A DNA stretch of 59,962 nucleotides, from the NCBI GenBank assembly GCA_027450145.1, contig DAIDKH010000020.1, forward strand, positions 1 through 59,962, in the 5' to 3' direction. Made by a program: the position numbers and the translations under genes. The DNA is from Chthonomonadaceae bacterium. Lineage in GTDB: Bacteria; Armatimonadota; Chthonomonadetes; Chthonomonadales; Chthonomonadaceae. Shown piece by piece: positions 26,335 to 34,757 of this stretch; within the stretch, counting starts at the first letter, position 1, and every line of letters starts with the position of its first letter. Below the pieces are notes generated by a model. That model was not told the DNA's origin. It ran no database searches and saw only the letters and a program-made list of their open reading frames with translations.

Positions 26335-28401
26335 CTATACACCTACCACCGTTATCCATTTTATTGCGCTATCCAGTTGGAGTGTAACTAGGCGGGTTCT
26401 ATCGTCGTACTTCCACTCTAATTCCCCGTTATTCGAGCTCACTCTCTGAGGTTTGTCCGCTGCCCAGATGCCGAATGGTCCTTCACCACGCACGTCTACG
26501 CGCATTTCCCCGGACTGGTTGTGTTGAACGGCCGTAATTGCACCCGCGCTGTTGAACATTTCAAGCAAACCGATTGGCGCGACGCCGTTTGTCACCGGCA
26601 CAACCGTTATCAATTCGTACGATCCTGGTTCAATATCAATGGTCTTGCAACCTCGCGGCGTTAGCACGAGGACCTCCTTGGTTTGAAAGGCGTATGTAAC
26701 GAACAGGTCACCGTGTAGGTCAGGAATATCCGCTGGGGATGCGGTGCAATGAATGGTGATAGGTGCTTCCGGCCGATGCAGCGCGTGAAAAACCCCCAAG
26801 ACACCGCCGTGTGCGTTGTAGTTGAAGATTTTGAGGGGAACGGGATCTGTAAGGGGATTATTGAAGAGCGACTCTTTTGCGGGCAGCGCGGGCTGCCGGC
26901 ACCTCAAAACAGTGCCGTCTCGTAGAACTAATTTTCGTAATAACTCAAAATCGTGGCCATCTGGTTTGTCCGACACGTAAACTGGTGCTCCGCTTATAGC
27001 ACGAGCAGCTGCATGGTAGGGCCCAGCCTCATGACCAGACTGAAACATGTCCCAATCAGGGTGCATGAAGTTACTGAACCATAGACTTACATGTGCGTTG
27101 GTAATGAGGTGCAGTCCATGGGTCTCTGGTCGGTTCGGCCAGAAATCAGTACTGGTCCTTATGAGTGTCGAACCGGACGACTGATAGAAGACCTCGCTTG
27201 CACACGACATGCAGTTGATTATGTTTCCATTGAAATACCGTTGAGCCGCTCCCTCAATTGCCTGGTGGTACGCGTGCATTAGGGCAACACGACCTCCCTC
27301 CCCTTCACCGACGGCTTCTATCGCACATTGGTTGTCTACCTTAACACCGTCAACACCTTGAATGGCCAACGCGTGATAGTAGTCGTCGTAGAATTGCGAT
27401 ATTCTGCTAGCCGGTACCACGCCTATTGTGCTCCCCCAGTATTCAGAGTTGAATTTGGGCATATGGTGCAATATACCAGCCGAGAAGGATCGGTTTTTTA
27501 TCCGAACTTCATATTCTGCAAAGCTGAGTGGATTAACGCCTGCCCAATAGCCGCTTAGCGCATGCCACACAATAATGCTCTGAATTCCAAGATCGCGGGC
27601 CTGGGAAACCATTGGCGTAAGATCATGGCCGAACTTTTCATTTGCAGTAAACGAACTAAGGCGTACCGTTCGGTTTCCGTCGGCTAACACCTGTTGCCAC
27701 CCATCGTCCAAGATCAGGAACCTGGGTAATAGATCTGCGGCTTTAAAGCTCAACAGACCATTAATAACCTTCTCATGCGATACATCTTGATAGAATGCAT
27801 CCCACGTACACCAGCCAAACCAATCTATGAATTCTGGTAATGGTTTCCGCCGTCGCAGTGAGCAATTTGGGACAATGTGGGACACGATTTCTGAGGCATC
27901 GCGCATTAACTTAAACGGGTCAGAGTCGGCGAGCATATAAACGGCGTCTACCTCCGTGCTTACCACGGAAGTATCGCCGGACTCAACAATGACGAATAAA
28001 TTCCCGTTCTCCGTCCCGGACAGTGAAACATGGAAGTGGTTATCAACCAACGGCACAATGAGTATGTAACGGTCGCCGGTAAGTTCAACAAGAAGGTATT
28101 GCGTTTCCGGTGGTACATCGGTGAATGAGGTGCCCGTTGTTCGCAGCATCCAGAATGGCTCGTACCGGTGGCACGCGCTCCATCGCAGAACCTGGTCCGT
28201 GTTCACGCCCAAACAGCAGCGCCACCAACAGCTAGCATTCTCGGCTCGAGCGGTGAGCAGAACACCATACTCGGGTTGGTCGCCAGCGATTAGGTTGCCC
28301 AATTCACCAACGCCAGCCGGTGGCGAGTGCGAAGCCGTAATAAGAGACTCACCACATTTTAACCCATCGGATGACCAAGATAAAATGGACGCGTCTCTCA
28401 T
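26335..28401 (-). CDS. GH36-type (raffinose synthase/Sip1-like) alpha-galactosidase
   Basis: A 688-residue protein. The N-terminal beta-sandwich is ~1-190, the barrel begins at FGWCTWDAF (about 195) and LILDDGWQ, and GVDGVKVDNQ (about 355) holds the predicted nucleophile Asp in a KVD motif. The C-terminal region is a beta domain. Family members cleave or transfer alpha-galactosyl groups; raffinose/stachyose synthases are the plant relatives. No signal peptide, so the enzyme should act inside the cell on imported oligosaccharide. Its ATG overlaps the obg stop (ATGA), an unusual partner. Confidence 0.87.
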   Translation of the reverse strand: MRDASILSWSSDGLKCGESLITASHSPPAGVGELGNLIAGDQPEYGVLLTARAENASCWWRCCLGVNTDQVLRWSACHRYEPFWMLRTTGTSFTDVPPETQYLLVELTGDRYILIVPLVDNHFHVSLSGTENGNLFVIVESGDTSVVSTEVDAVYMLADSDPFKLMRDASEIVSHIVPNCSLRRRKPLPEFIDWFGWCTWDAFYQDVSHEKVINGLLSFKAADLLPRFLILDDGWQQVLADGNRTVRLSSFTANEKFGHDLTPMVSQARDLGIQSIIVWHALSGYWAGVNPLSFAEYEVRIKNRSFSAGILHHMPKFNSEYWGSTIGVVPASRISQFYDDYYHALAIQGVDGVKVDNQCAIEAVGEGEGGRVALMHAYHQAIEGAAQRYFNGNIINCMSCASEVFYQSSGSTLIRTSTDFWPNRPETHGLHLITNAHVSLWFSNFMHPDWDMFQSGHEAGPYHAAARAISGAPVYVSDKPDGHDFELLRKLVLRDGTVLRCRQPALPAKESLFNNPLTDPVPLKIFNYNAHGGVLGVFHALHRPEAPITIHCTASPADIPDLHGDLFVTYAFQTKEVLVLTPRGCKTIDIEPGSYELITVVPVTNGVAPIGLLEMFNSAGAITAVQHNQSGEMRVDVRGEGPFGIWAADKPQRVSSNNGELEWKYDDRTRLVTLQLDSAIKWITVVGV

Positions 28402-29762
28402 TCAATCTCTCCTCGTCGCCGCTTGCGTCGGGCAGTGGCGGACGCACGTTCGTCGTATTCGCGGTCGGCTTCTACTTCATCCTCGTAATTAAATTCAATT
28501 TCACCAATTTTGACGGTATTACCATGCTTGGCCCCCATGGTCTTTAACTTGCGGTTGATGCCCATTTTCGATAGCGTCTTCTGCAGCCGCTTCACTGCCT
28601 GCTCGTTATCTAGATCCGTCATGAGTACAGTACGCTCCACTTTTTTACCCGTAATGACAAAGGTGTTATCGTCCTCAAGGGTAGCTGTCCATCGTTCGTC
28701 GTCGTGTGTGTCTGCCGATATTACGACGTGTTGGTCAGTTTCTGTTGGTGGGGCCTCGGATGCACGAGCTGCAGTGACCATATCTGCAAGCCGATAGACC
28801 AGAGCATCCAGGCCAGTGCGAGTAGCCGCTGAAATCCTCATATATTCGACACCGGCAGCTGCCAGCTCTTGCTCGATCACCTGCAGGTCGCCTTCAGATG
28901 GCGATAGATCAAGTTTGTTAAGCACAACAAGTTGAGGTAGTTCCGCTAGTGATGGATCAAACAGAGCGAGTTCACGGTTGAGGGTATGATAGTCCTCTAG
29001 AGCATTACGACCAGACATACCTCCCGCATCCAATACGTGTACGAGAACCCGTGATCGCGAGATATGTTTCAGAAACCGATGGCCCAAACCAGCGCCTTCG
29101 CTTGCGCCTTCGATTATGCCAGGAATATCCGCCATCACAAAGCTTCGCTCGTCATCCACCCGCACGACACCTAAGTGGGGCACCAGAGTCGTGAAGGGAT
29201 AGGCGCCAACTTTTGGACGCGCGGCGCTCACTGCAGAGATAAGTGTGGATTTGCCGGCGTTTGGAAAACCAAGTAACCCGACATCAGCCAATAATTTTAA
29301 TTCAAGCCGTAGGACACTGTGTTCGCCAGGTTCGCCCTGTTCGGCAAACTGGGGAGCCTGTTGTATAGAATTTGCGAAATGTGCATTGCCACGACCGCCA
29401 ATGCCGCCTCTAGCGATCACCGCACGGCTGTTTGGTGCGTTAAGATCCGCAAGAAGTTGATTACTGCCGGCATCATAAACCATCGTGCCCATTGGCACTT
29501 TGAGCACGAGATCAGAACCGTTCTTGCCGAACATATCTTTTCCCGCGCCATCTACACCCCGTTCGGCTTTATATTTATGACGATAACGAAAGGCCAGCAA
29601 GGTGGTTACGTTCGCATCCACTTCAAATATAACGCTACCGCCGTGTCCTCCGTCCCCGCCATTTGGCCCGCCTAAGGGCACGAACTTCTCACGCCGGAAA
29701 GTCTTCGCGCCATTACCGCCGTTACCGGCCTGCACTTCGATTTCTACTTCATCAACAAACAT
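28398..29762 (-). CDS. obg: Obg-family GTPase
   Basis: I choose the ATG at 29762 (MFVDEVEIEV); upstream residues in the frame lie in the tmRNA terminator region. The 454-residue protein has the glycine-rich OBG domain (about 1-160: GGNGGNG, GGPNGGDGGHGGS), then the G domain with P-loop GFPNAGKST (about 166-174), TTLVPHLGVV, DIPGIIEGA, NKLD and SAAT, and a C-terminal OCT domain (about 345-425: TFVITGKKVERTVLMTDLDN). It acts in 50S ribosome assembly and growth control. No rplU-rpmA pair lies upstream, unlike many bacteria. Confidence 0.97.
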   Translation of the reverse strand: MFVDEVEIEVQAGNGGNGAKTFRREKFVPLGGPNGGDGGHGGSVIFEVDANVTTLLAFRYRHKYKAERGVDGAGKDMFGKNGSDLVLKVPMGTMVYDAGSNQLLADLNAPNSRAVIARGGIGGRGNAHFANSIQQAPQFAEQGEPGEHSVLRLELKLLADVGLLGFPNAGKSTLISAVSAARPKVGAYPFTTLVPHLGVVRVDDERSFVMADIPGIIEGASEGAGLGHRFLKHISRSRVLVHVLDAGGMSGRNALEDYHTLNRELALFDPSLAELPQLVVLNKLDLSPSEGDLQVIEQELAAAGVEYMRISAATRTGLDALVYRLADMVTAARASEAPPTETDQHVVISADTHDDERWTATLEDDNTFVITGKKVERTVLMTDLDNEQAVKRLQKTLSKMGINRKLKTMGAKHGNTVKIGEIEFNYEDEVEADREYDERASATARRKRRRGEIE

Positions 29763-29820
29763 ATTAGTTACAATCCCCTCGCACCATAATACAGCCGCAG
29801 TATGTGTTTTGGGCTGTCTA

Positions 29821-29852
29821 TAAAAAAGGGGCAGGCTCATTTGCCTACCCCT
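29821..29852 (-). terminator. Rho-independent terminator of ssrA
   Basis: On the minus strand AGGGGTAGGC pairs with GCCTGCCCCT (10 bp, one G-T) across a 6-nt loop, followed by TTTTTTA. It lies 11 bp after the tmRNA 3' end and separates it from obg. Confidence 0.92.
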
Positions 29853-29862
29853 GTGTCTAATA

Positions 29863-30213
29863 TGGAGGTGGAGAGACTCGAACTCTCGTTCCCAGCGTTC
29901 CGCCCTCCGCTTCTACGAGCGTATCTCCCGGTTAATTCTCGCGCCTGCCTGCCGCGGGAGCGCGACTAGCAGATCGCCAGACTGCATCAATGTCCCGCCT
30001 GTACGGCAGCCTAGTACAGGATCGGTAATCCGACATTGGTTACGCCCGGATCACTCTCGGTCGGCAGGAGAGAGGCGGACGGGCTACCTAACTAGGCAGC
30101 CAGCGCGTACTGTTGAGTGTTCGCGTTTATGTTTTTGCCGCTTTTAACGAGGCCAGCGGCACCTCGGCTCGCAACGTAGACCGGCACCCACCAGGTCGAC
30201 ACCAATCACCCCC
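29863..30213 (-). ncRNA. ssrA: tmRNA (transfer-messenger RNA)
   Basis: A one-piece tmRNA of ~351 nt on the minus strand. The 5' GGGGGTG pairs with 3' CACCTCC, the T-arm is GAGAG-TTCGAGT-CTCTC, and no CCA is encoded. The tag frame, at 30139-30092, reads GKNINANTQQYALAA then TAG; the last five residues YALAA are the standard degradation signal, while the exact resume codon (GGC) is inferred. With SmpB it rescues stalled ribosomes. A TATAAT at 30232-30237 (minus) is a likely -10. Confidence 0.95.
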
Positions 30214-30962
30214 GAGTACCATATCCTCTCTATTATACTACAGATTAATCTGTGCCGTTAGCCAGCATTCAGCAAGTTGAGGCACTGAATAACGCATATT
30301 TAGCAACAAGTGGTAACGTACATGGCGCGAGTTGCAAAGTGCTGTGGTAACGATCGACCTTTGACGCTCTGCTCCACGGCGTTTCGGCTATCGCCGAACA
30401 CTCCAAGAGAGCTAGTGCCCAAAATTATTTGGCTACACACAATAATCCGATGGATTAATCATATTAAACAGCCAGATGGCCTGTGGCTGTAAATTTTTGA
30501 TAATGTTGCCAAATAGTTCATTGCACGCCGCGTATGCAACAGCCTAACGCTGATCTCCGTAGGCAGCAGATGATGAAAGGTGAATGGGCCGGGGCAATGT
30601 GGCAGTGTGTATTCCAAGGACACTAAGGTAGCTAATTCACAACGTTGTAGACGATTACCGAGCAATAACGCGGGCAGTAGATTATATGATTCGCAGTGTA
30701 GACTATACTACTGGGCGGTCTAAAGTCGCTATTAACCATCGTACACATCAGGGCAGAACGGCGTGCTGCCCTGCAATCTAGGCTGCACATAGCACGAGTG
30801 TCATCGAGTACTCTCCTTTCGTTTTTCATGTCCAAGTGTTTACAGTTGCCAGACCCTGAGGTGGTCGTACGCACTTTACAACTCTGCCTGTTCGGTGTAT
30901 AATCGCACGGTAAGACGCGGTGACTATATTCATCCGAAATCTGCACTGGGAGCATTCGAAAC
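30214..30962. other. Long non-coding stretch between ssrA and the DnaA-N-like gene
   Basis: About 750 bp with no ORF supported by a ribosome site and no known RNA fold. It contains the ssrA -10 (30232-30237, minus), a short palindrome CAGATTAATCTG at 30241-30252, and the promoter at 30875-30903 for the next gene. The remainder (about 30260-30870) shows nothing I can support; an unknown small RNA cannot be excluded. Confidence 0.45.
30875..30903 (+). promoter_or_regulatory. Sigma-70 promoter of the DnaA-N-like gene
   Basis: TTTACA at 30875-30880 and a perfect TATAAT at 30898-30903, spacer 17 bp. Transcription should start near 30910, about 50 bp before the ATG. Confidence 0.85.
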
Positions 30963-31598
30963 ATGACATCTGCCTCGCCTCAGGCACTCTGGCAAAACTG
31001 TGTCGATCAACTTAAGAACAGAGTGAACAACCTTCCATTTTGGGAGGCACTTGAGCTGTGCGTGCCCATTGCAATCGACGATGGTACGCTGGTTTTAGGC
31101 TTGGATTCTGCCCACCTAAACAAAGTGGCATATTTGCAGCAGCCAGCCAACTATGCAACCATTAATGAGGTTATTTCCACCACATTCAATACTGCGCTGA
31201 CCGCCAAATTCATTGAGGGTGTAACTCTACAGGACTGGGAGATTGCACGAAAACGCGATGAGCGCGTTGCCGCAATGAAGGCCTCCGGCGTGCGTCAGGC
31301 CGTCCAAAAGGATGCTTCTGTATCAGGGTGGGAGGATCTCTATGAGGTGGTTGCCAGGCTATACGCGCAATCCGTAAATCGAGCACTACCACAGGGTAAG
31401 GCAAGGTATGCGAGTGAGGCACTATACGCTGTTCTCGACGCCATGGAGACCCTCTATACGAAGCCCGATGAGGTTTCGGAGCGAGGTTTGGCGCGTGTCC
31501 TTGAACGTATTTCCAATGCGTCTGAAATACCGGCCGCCGTGTTGGCATTCGAGCTTGAACGACTTCGAGCGTGGAAGGCGGCCAACCCGGAGGGCTAG
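30963..31598 (+). CDS. Protein with DnaA domain-I-like N-terminus
   Basis: A 211-residue product. Residues ~1-95 follow the pattern of DnaA domain I: LWQNCVDQLKNRVN, FWEALELCVPIAIDDGTLVLGLDS, then hydrophobic positions to the end of WE. In DnaA this region binds DnaB, DiaA/SirA-type partners and other DnaA copies. There is no AAA+ domain and no DNA-binding helix-turn-helix; the second half (about 115-205) is predicted all-helical and unrecognised. It could be a replication-initiation partner or decoy; this rests on pattern only. It has its own strong promoter and is monocistronic. Confidence 0.6.
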   Translation: MTSASPQALWQNCVDQLKNRVNNLPFWEALELCVPIAIDDGTLVLGLDSAHLNKVAYLQQPANYATINEVISTTFNTALTAKFIEGVTLQDWEIARKRDERVAAMKASGVRQAVQKDASVSGWEDLYEVVARLYAQSVNRALPQGKARYASEALYAVLDAMETLYTKPDEVSERGLARVLERISNASEIPAAVLAFELERLRAWKAANPEG

Positions 31599-31635
31599 CT
31601 GAGAAATTTCGTTCTAGTTAATTGAACAAAGATAA

Positions 31636-31680
31636 CAAGAGGACTGTCGCGCCCCTAGGGGAATAGCGACAGTCCTCTTG
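31636..31680. terminator. 15-bp perfect hairpin between convergent genes
   Basis: CAAGAGGACTGTCGC (31636-31650) and GCGACAGTCCTCTTG (31666-31680) are exact inverse complements with a 15-nt loop. It lies 37 bp after one stop and 26 bp from the other. There is no good T-tract on either side, but position and strength suggest bidirectional termination. Confidence 0.7.
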
Positions 31681-31706
31681 TGCAATTGAAAGCGCGTGTG
31701 ATCGCG

Positions 31707-32444
31707 CTACTCATCTGCCTCTGAGCCAAAGAGCTTGACGGCGTTGTCGTATAGTATTCGCCGGCGATCGTTTGGCCTTACATTGGAATCGTCCAGGAGG
31801 CCCATAAAGGCCATTGGATCGCACACAGGAAGACCACTGCCGAAAATGAGCCGGTGAGCACCAATGGCCTCAATTGCTGCTGGTATCTTTCTTACATCAA
31901 GGGCACCAGAAATATCAAGGTAGATATTGGAGTTCTGGTGTGCGGCCGCCACTGCAGCATCCCAATCCTGTCCACCCATGCTAATGAGCACGAAGCGATG
32001 CATTGTATAGGATCGCGCAAGATCAAGCGCGGCCGCTACGCATGCCGCGTTTGGAGAATAAACGTAAACCGGCTTTTGGTACCTGCGGCAGCCGTTCAAT
32101 ATTTCGTCGGCGATCAGCGGGTTCAACGGCTCAATAGGGTTACTGCCTGCCAGCATCACAGCTACAAACCGCTTGCTTCCAAGATGTTCCTTAATCGAGT
32201 CAAGAGATGCCTTGGGCCTCCCTAGGTGCGCCGTTACGCAACCAAGTAAAGAGGGGTTCATGTCTAGCACAGACTTTAGAATGCGATTACCCGCAATAGG
32301 ATCAACCATCGCAGCCCGAGCGGAGCGAGCTACTGCGATGTCAATGCCACGTTCTGTTAGCAGCGCTGATAGGTCTTGCGCAGTATGGAATTTGCCTGGA
32401 ATAACACTGCCCTCAAGCACAATGTTGCTATCAATGGTCGGCAA
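31707..32444 (-). CDS. Amidohydrolase-2-like TIM-barrel protein, metal motif absent
   Basis: A 245-residue protein of the amidohydrolase-2 type by its pattern of alternating strands and helices and its C-terminal HRLIFGSGLPVCDP, which matches the strand-8 region RIVFGSGAP of its neighbour. The N-terminal DxHxH metal motif is replaced by TIDSNIVLEG, and no His pair is visible near the start. It could be a metal-free lyase/hydrolase, or a regulatory or structural partner. It follows its paralog by 12 bp in one operon. Confidence 0.68.
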   Translation of the reverse strand: MPTIDSNIVLEGSVIPGKFHTAQDLSALLTERGIDIAVARSARAAMVDPIAGNRILKSVLDMNPSLLGCVTAHLGRPKASLDSIKEHLGSKRFVAVMLAGSNPIEPLNPLIADEILNGCRRYQKPVYVYSPNAACVAAALDLARSYTMHRFVLISMGGQDWDAAVAAAHQNSNIYLDISGALDVRKIPAAIEAIGAHRLIFGSGLPVCDPMAFMGLLDDSNVRPNDRRRILYDNAVKLFGSEADE

Positions 32445-32456
32445 TTTAGTGTTCTC

Positions 32457-33185
32457 CTAATAGCCCAGTAGACGGGCAGCGTTTCCACCTTGAATTCGGT
32501 CGAGAGTGGAGGCTGAAAGGCCTGAATATTGCAGCGTTTGCAGAGTTCCTGCAATAGAACGGAGTGGGGCGCCGCTTCCAAAAACGATCCGTTCGTCGCC
32601 AACAACCTCCGCTAGGTACCTTAGGCTGCCGGGTGCGAGCAAGTGAGAGGTCTCAATCATCCAGCCAGGGTGGTGGCGCATGACCGCCGCAGCCTCTGCG
32701 AGTAGCGCAGGTGTAACGTGAGCAAGAATCACCGTACCTTTAAATGCCGCGGCGACCTTCGAAAGTCGAGTCATCTGACCGGGCGTCAATATATCCACCA
32801 TCACGGGTAAAGGCGCAGGACAGTCGTTGATAACTTCAAGCATATCGGCAAACGGCGCGTAATCCGCTGGCCAATGTTGAAGATCTGGAAAGAACCGGAT
32901 TAACTTAAATCCAGAATCGCGCAATGCTTGCAATGGGGTCGCATCACCGTAATACGAATTGGGATTGCAGGTTGCTACCGGAATCAATACCCCCTCATCG
33001 CCACACGTAACGCGGGTTTGGGCATTTCCAACACCTGTGTCCATTAAAATACCGACGGTAGAAATTGTGCATGCGCGTGCTATATTGTGCTTCTGCATTA
33101 AGGTTTGCAGGTCATCCAGCGATAGATCGGCGTTCAACGCTGGTAGTGACCCGAAAAGGGTGTTAATATCGATAATTTGGTGCAT
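32457..33185 (-). CDS. Amidohydrolase-2-like TIM-barrel protein, paralog
   Basis: A 242-residue paralog of the downstream gene. It starts MHQIIDINTLFG, where amidohydrolase-2 enzymes have DxHxH. Strand motifs FKLIRFFPDLQHW, VILAHV and ERIVFGSGAP match the family's barrel, including the 'cluster of Asp/Gly' near the end but with Gly-Ser-Gly rather than the usual metal-binding Asp. It is first in the pair, 33 bp downstream of gltX and on the same strand, so it may be co-transcribed with it. Confidence 0.7.
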   Translation of the reverse strand: MHQIIDINTLFGSLPALNADLSLDDLQTLMQKHNIARACTISTVGILMDTGVGNAQTRVTCGDEGVLIPVATCNPNSYYGDATPLQALRDSGFKLIRFFPDLQHWPADYAPFADMLEVINDCPAPLPVMVDILTPGQMTRLSKVAAAFKGTVILAHVTPALLAEAAAVMRHHPGWMIETSHLLAPGSLRYLAEVVGDERIVFGSGAPLRSIAGTLQTLQYSGLSASTLDRIQGGNAARLLGY

Positions 33186-33218
33186 GGTTAGCTCCAGTGA
33201 AATTATGAACGACCGATA

Positions 33219-34706
33219 TCAGAGTGCTTCAAGAACGGAATGCAAGCGTTGTAAGGTGGTTTCTCGTCCCAATGCCCAGAGTGCTTCAAACAGACCAGGC
33301 CCCACGGTCCGCCCCGTTACGGCTACACGCGTGGGGTGAATTACTCCTGCGAATTTAAGCTGCATATCCTCGGCGAGCGTACGTATAGCCGTTTCCAAGG
33401 ACGTTGGCTCCCAATTCTCTATCTTTGTGAAGATATCAATTTCGTTTCGAAGAAGGGCATGGATGTATTCGACATGCAGCCATTTCGTAACTGCTTTCTC
33501 GTCATAGCCCTCCGGAAACCGCAATTCATGGAAGAAGGGCTCTGCCATTGGTACTATTTCCGAGAGGACTTTCATCCGCTCAATCTCAAGTGGTATTAGT
33601 TTGCGAGCGAGTTCAAGCTCTATTTCTGAGGGTGGGTTGCTGATGAGCCCGGCCTTCTGCAGCTGCTGAATGCATAGACCTATGATACGACCAGGAGGGC
33701 TTTGTCGGATGTACATTCCGTTCATCCACTTCAGTTTGTCGTAGTCGAAGATTGCCGGATGCTCTGAAATGCCCTCAAGGGAAAATCGTTCAATGAGCTC
33801 AGGAAGAGTAAAAAGTTCCCGGTTCTCGTCGCCAGCAGACCAGCCAAGCAGAACAAGGAAGTTAAGCAGTGCCTCAGGAAGATATCCCTGTTCAACGAAT
33901 TCGGTGAACTGGGTAGAGCCATGACGCTTGCTCAGCTTCTTACGATCTGATCCCATGATGAGCGGAGGGTGCACTAGAGCGGGAGGATCCCAACCGAACG
34001 CATTGATGACAGCCACAAACTTTGCTGCGCTCGACAACCAGTCATCGCCGCGGATGACGTGGGTTACACCCATCAGATGGTCATCGACCGCACATGCGAG
34101 GAAATAGGTGGGAAAGCCATCTGTTTTCAGCAGAACCTGATCGTCCTGAGTGCGATTATCGTAAACGATGTCGCCTTTCACTAGATCATGGACTACAGTC
34201 TGACCTTCAAGCGGCATTGCAAGGCGCACTACGCAAGGTGGTTCGTGACCAAGCTCCTCGCGTCGCTTTGTCCTCATCTCTTCTCGCCCGTCATCGCTTC
34301 GGCAGCAACGGTCATAGCCAGTGGGAATGCCCTTTGCCTGCTGCTCCTGGCGCATGGCTTCAAGCCGTTCCCGTGAACAGTAGCAACGATAGGCGTGCCC
34401 AGAAGCTATAAGCTTGTCCGCGTATTCCTTGTAAAGGGGCAGCCTCTCGCTTTGAATATAAGGTCCGCTGCTGCCTCCAGAAACCCACCACTCGTCTGGA
34501 ATTGTTCCCAGATATCGCAGGCTTTCCTCAATATCCCATATACCTTCCGGCATATACCTTCCCGGAGTGCGATCGGTATCTTCAAGTCGAGCGATGAATT
34601 GGCCACCCATTTTCTTCACAAACAACCAATTGTATATCGCGGTCCTTAGGTTACCTACGTGAGGTGAACCGGTGGGACTTGGGGCATAACGAACGCGTAC
34701 CGGCAT
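33219..34706 (-). CDS. gltX: Glutamyl-tRNA synthetase
   Basis: A 495-residue class I aminoacyl-tRNA synthetase. The HIGH motif is HVGN (residues 16-19) in APSPTGSPHVGNLRTA, and the KMSKS motif is KLSKRHG. A Cys-containing loop (HAYRCYCSRERL) sits in the connective region. It charges tRNA-Glu, and possibly tRNA-Gln as the non-discriminating form in species with GatCAB; this cannot be told here. The following amidohydrolase-like pair may be in its operon. Confidence 0.98.
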   Translation of the reverse strand: MPVRVRYAPSPTGSPHVGNLRTAIYNWLFVKKMGGQFIARLEDTDRTPGRYMPEGIWDIEESLRYLGTIPDEWWVSGGSSGPYIQSERLPLYKEYADKLIASGHAYRCYCSRERLEAMRQEQQAKGIPTGYDRCCRSDDGREEMRTKRREELGHEPPCVVRLAMPLEGQTVVHDLVKGDIVYDNRTQDDQVLLKTDGFPTYFLACAVDDHLMGVTHVIRGDDWLSSAAKFVAVINAFGWDPPALVHPPLIMGSDRKKLSKRHGSTQFTEFVEQGYLPEALLNFLVLLGWSAGDENRELFTLPELIERFSLEGISEHPAIFDYDKLKWMNGMYIRQSPPGRIIGLCIQQLQKAGLISNPPSEIELELARKLIPLEIERMKVLSEIVPMAEPFFHELRFPEGYDEKAVTKWLHVEYIHALLRNEIDIFTKIENWEPTSLETAIRTLAEDMQLKFAGVIHPTRVAVTGRTVGPGLFEALWALGRETTLQRLHSVLEAL

Positions 34707-34757
34707 GGGATGAAGTAGGGGAGGCGGACGACAGCGCCATCCCCATTCCTTTCTATT

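Noticed and set aside
30632-30964. A 110-codon open frame on the minus strand upstream of the DnaA-N-like gene
   Set aside because: No ribosome site, composition unlike protein (many Cys, Arg, Ser), and it runs across the near-consensus promoter at 30875-30903.
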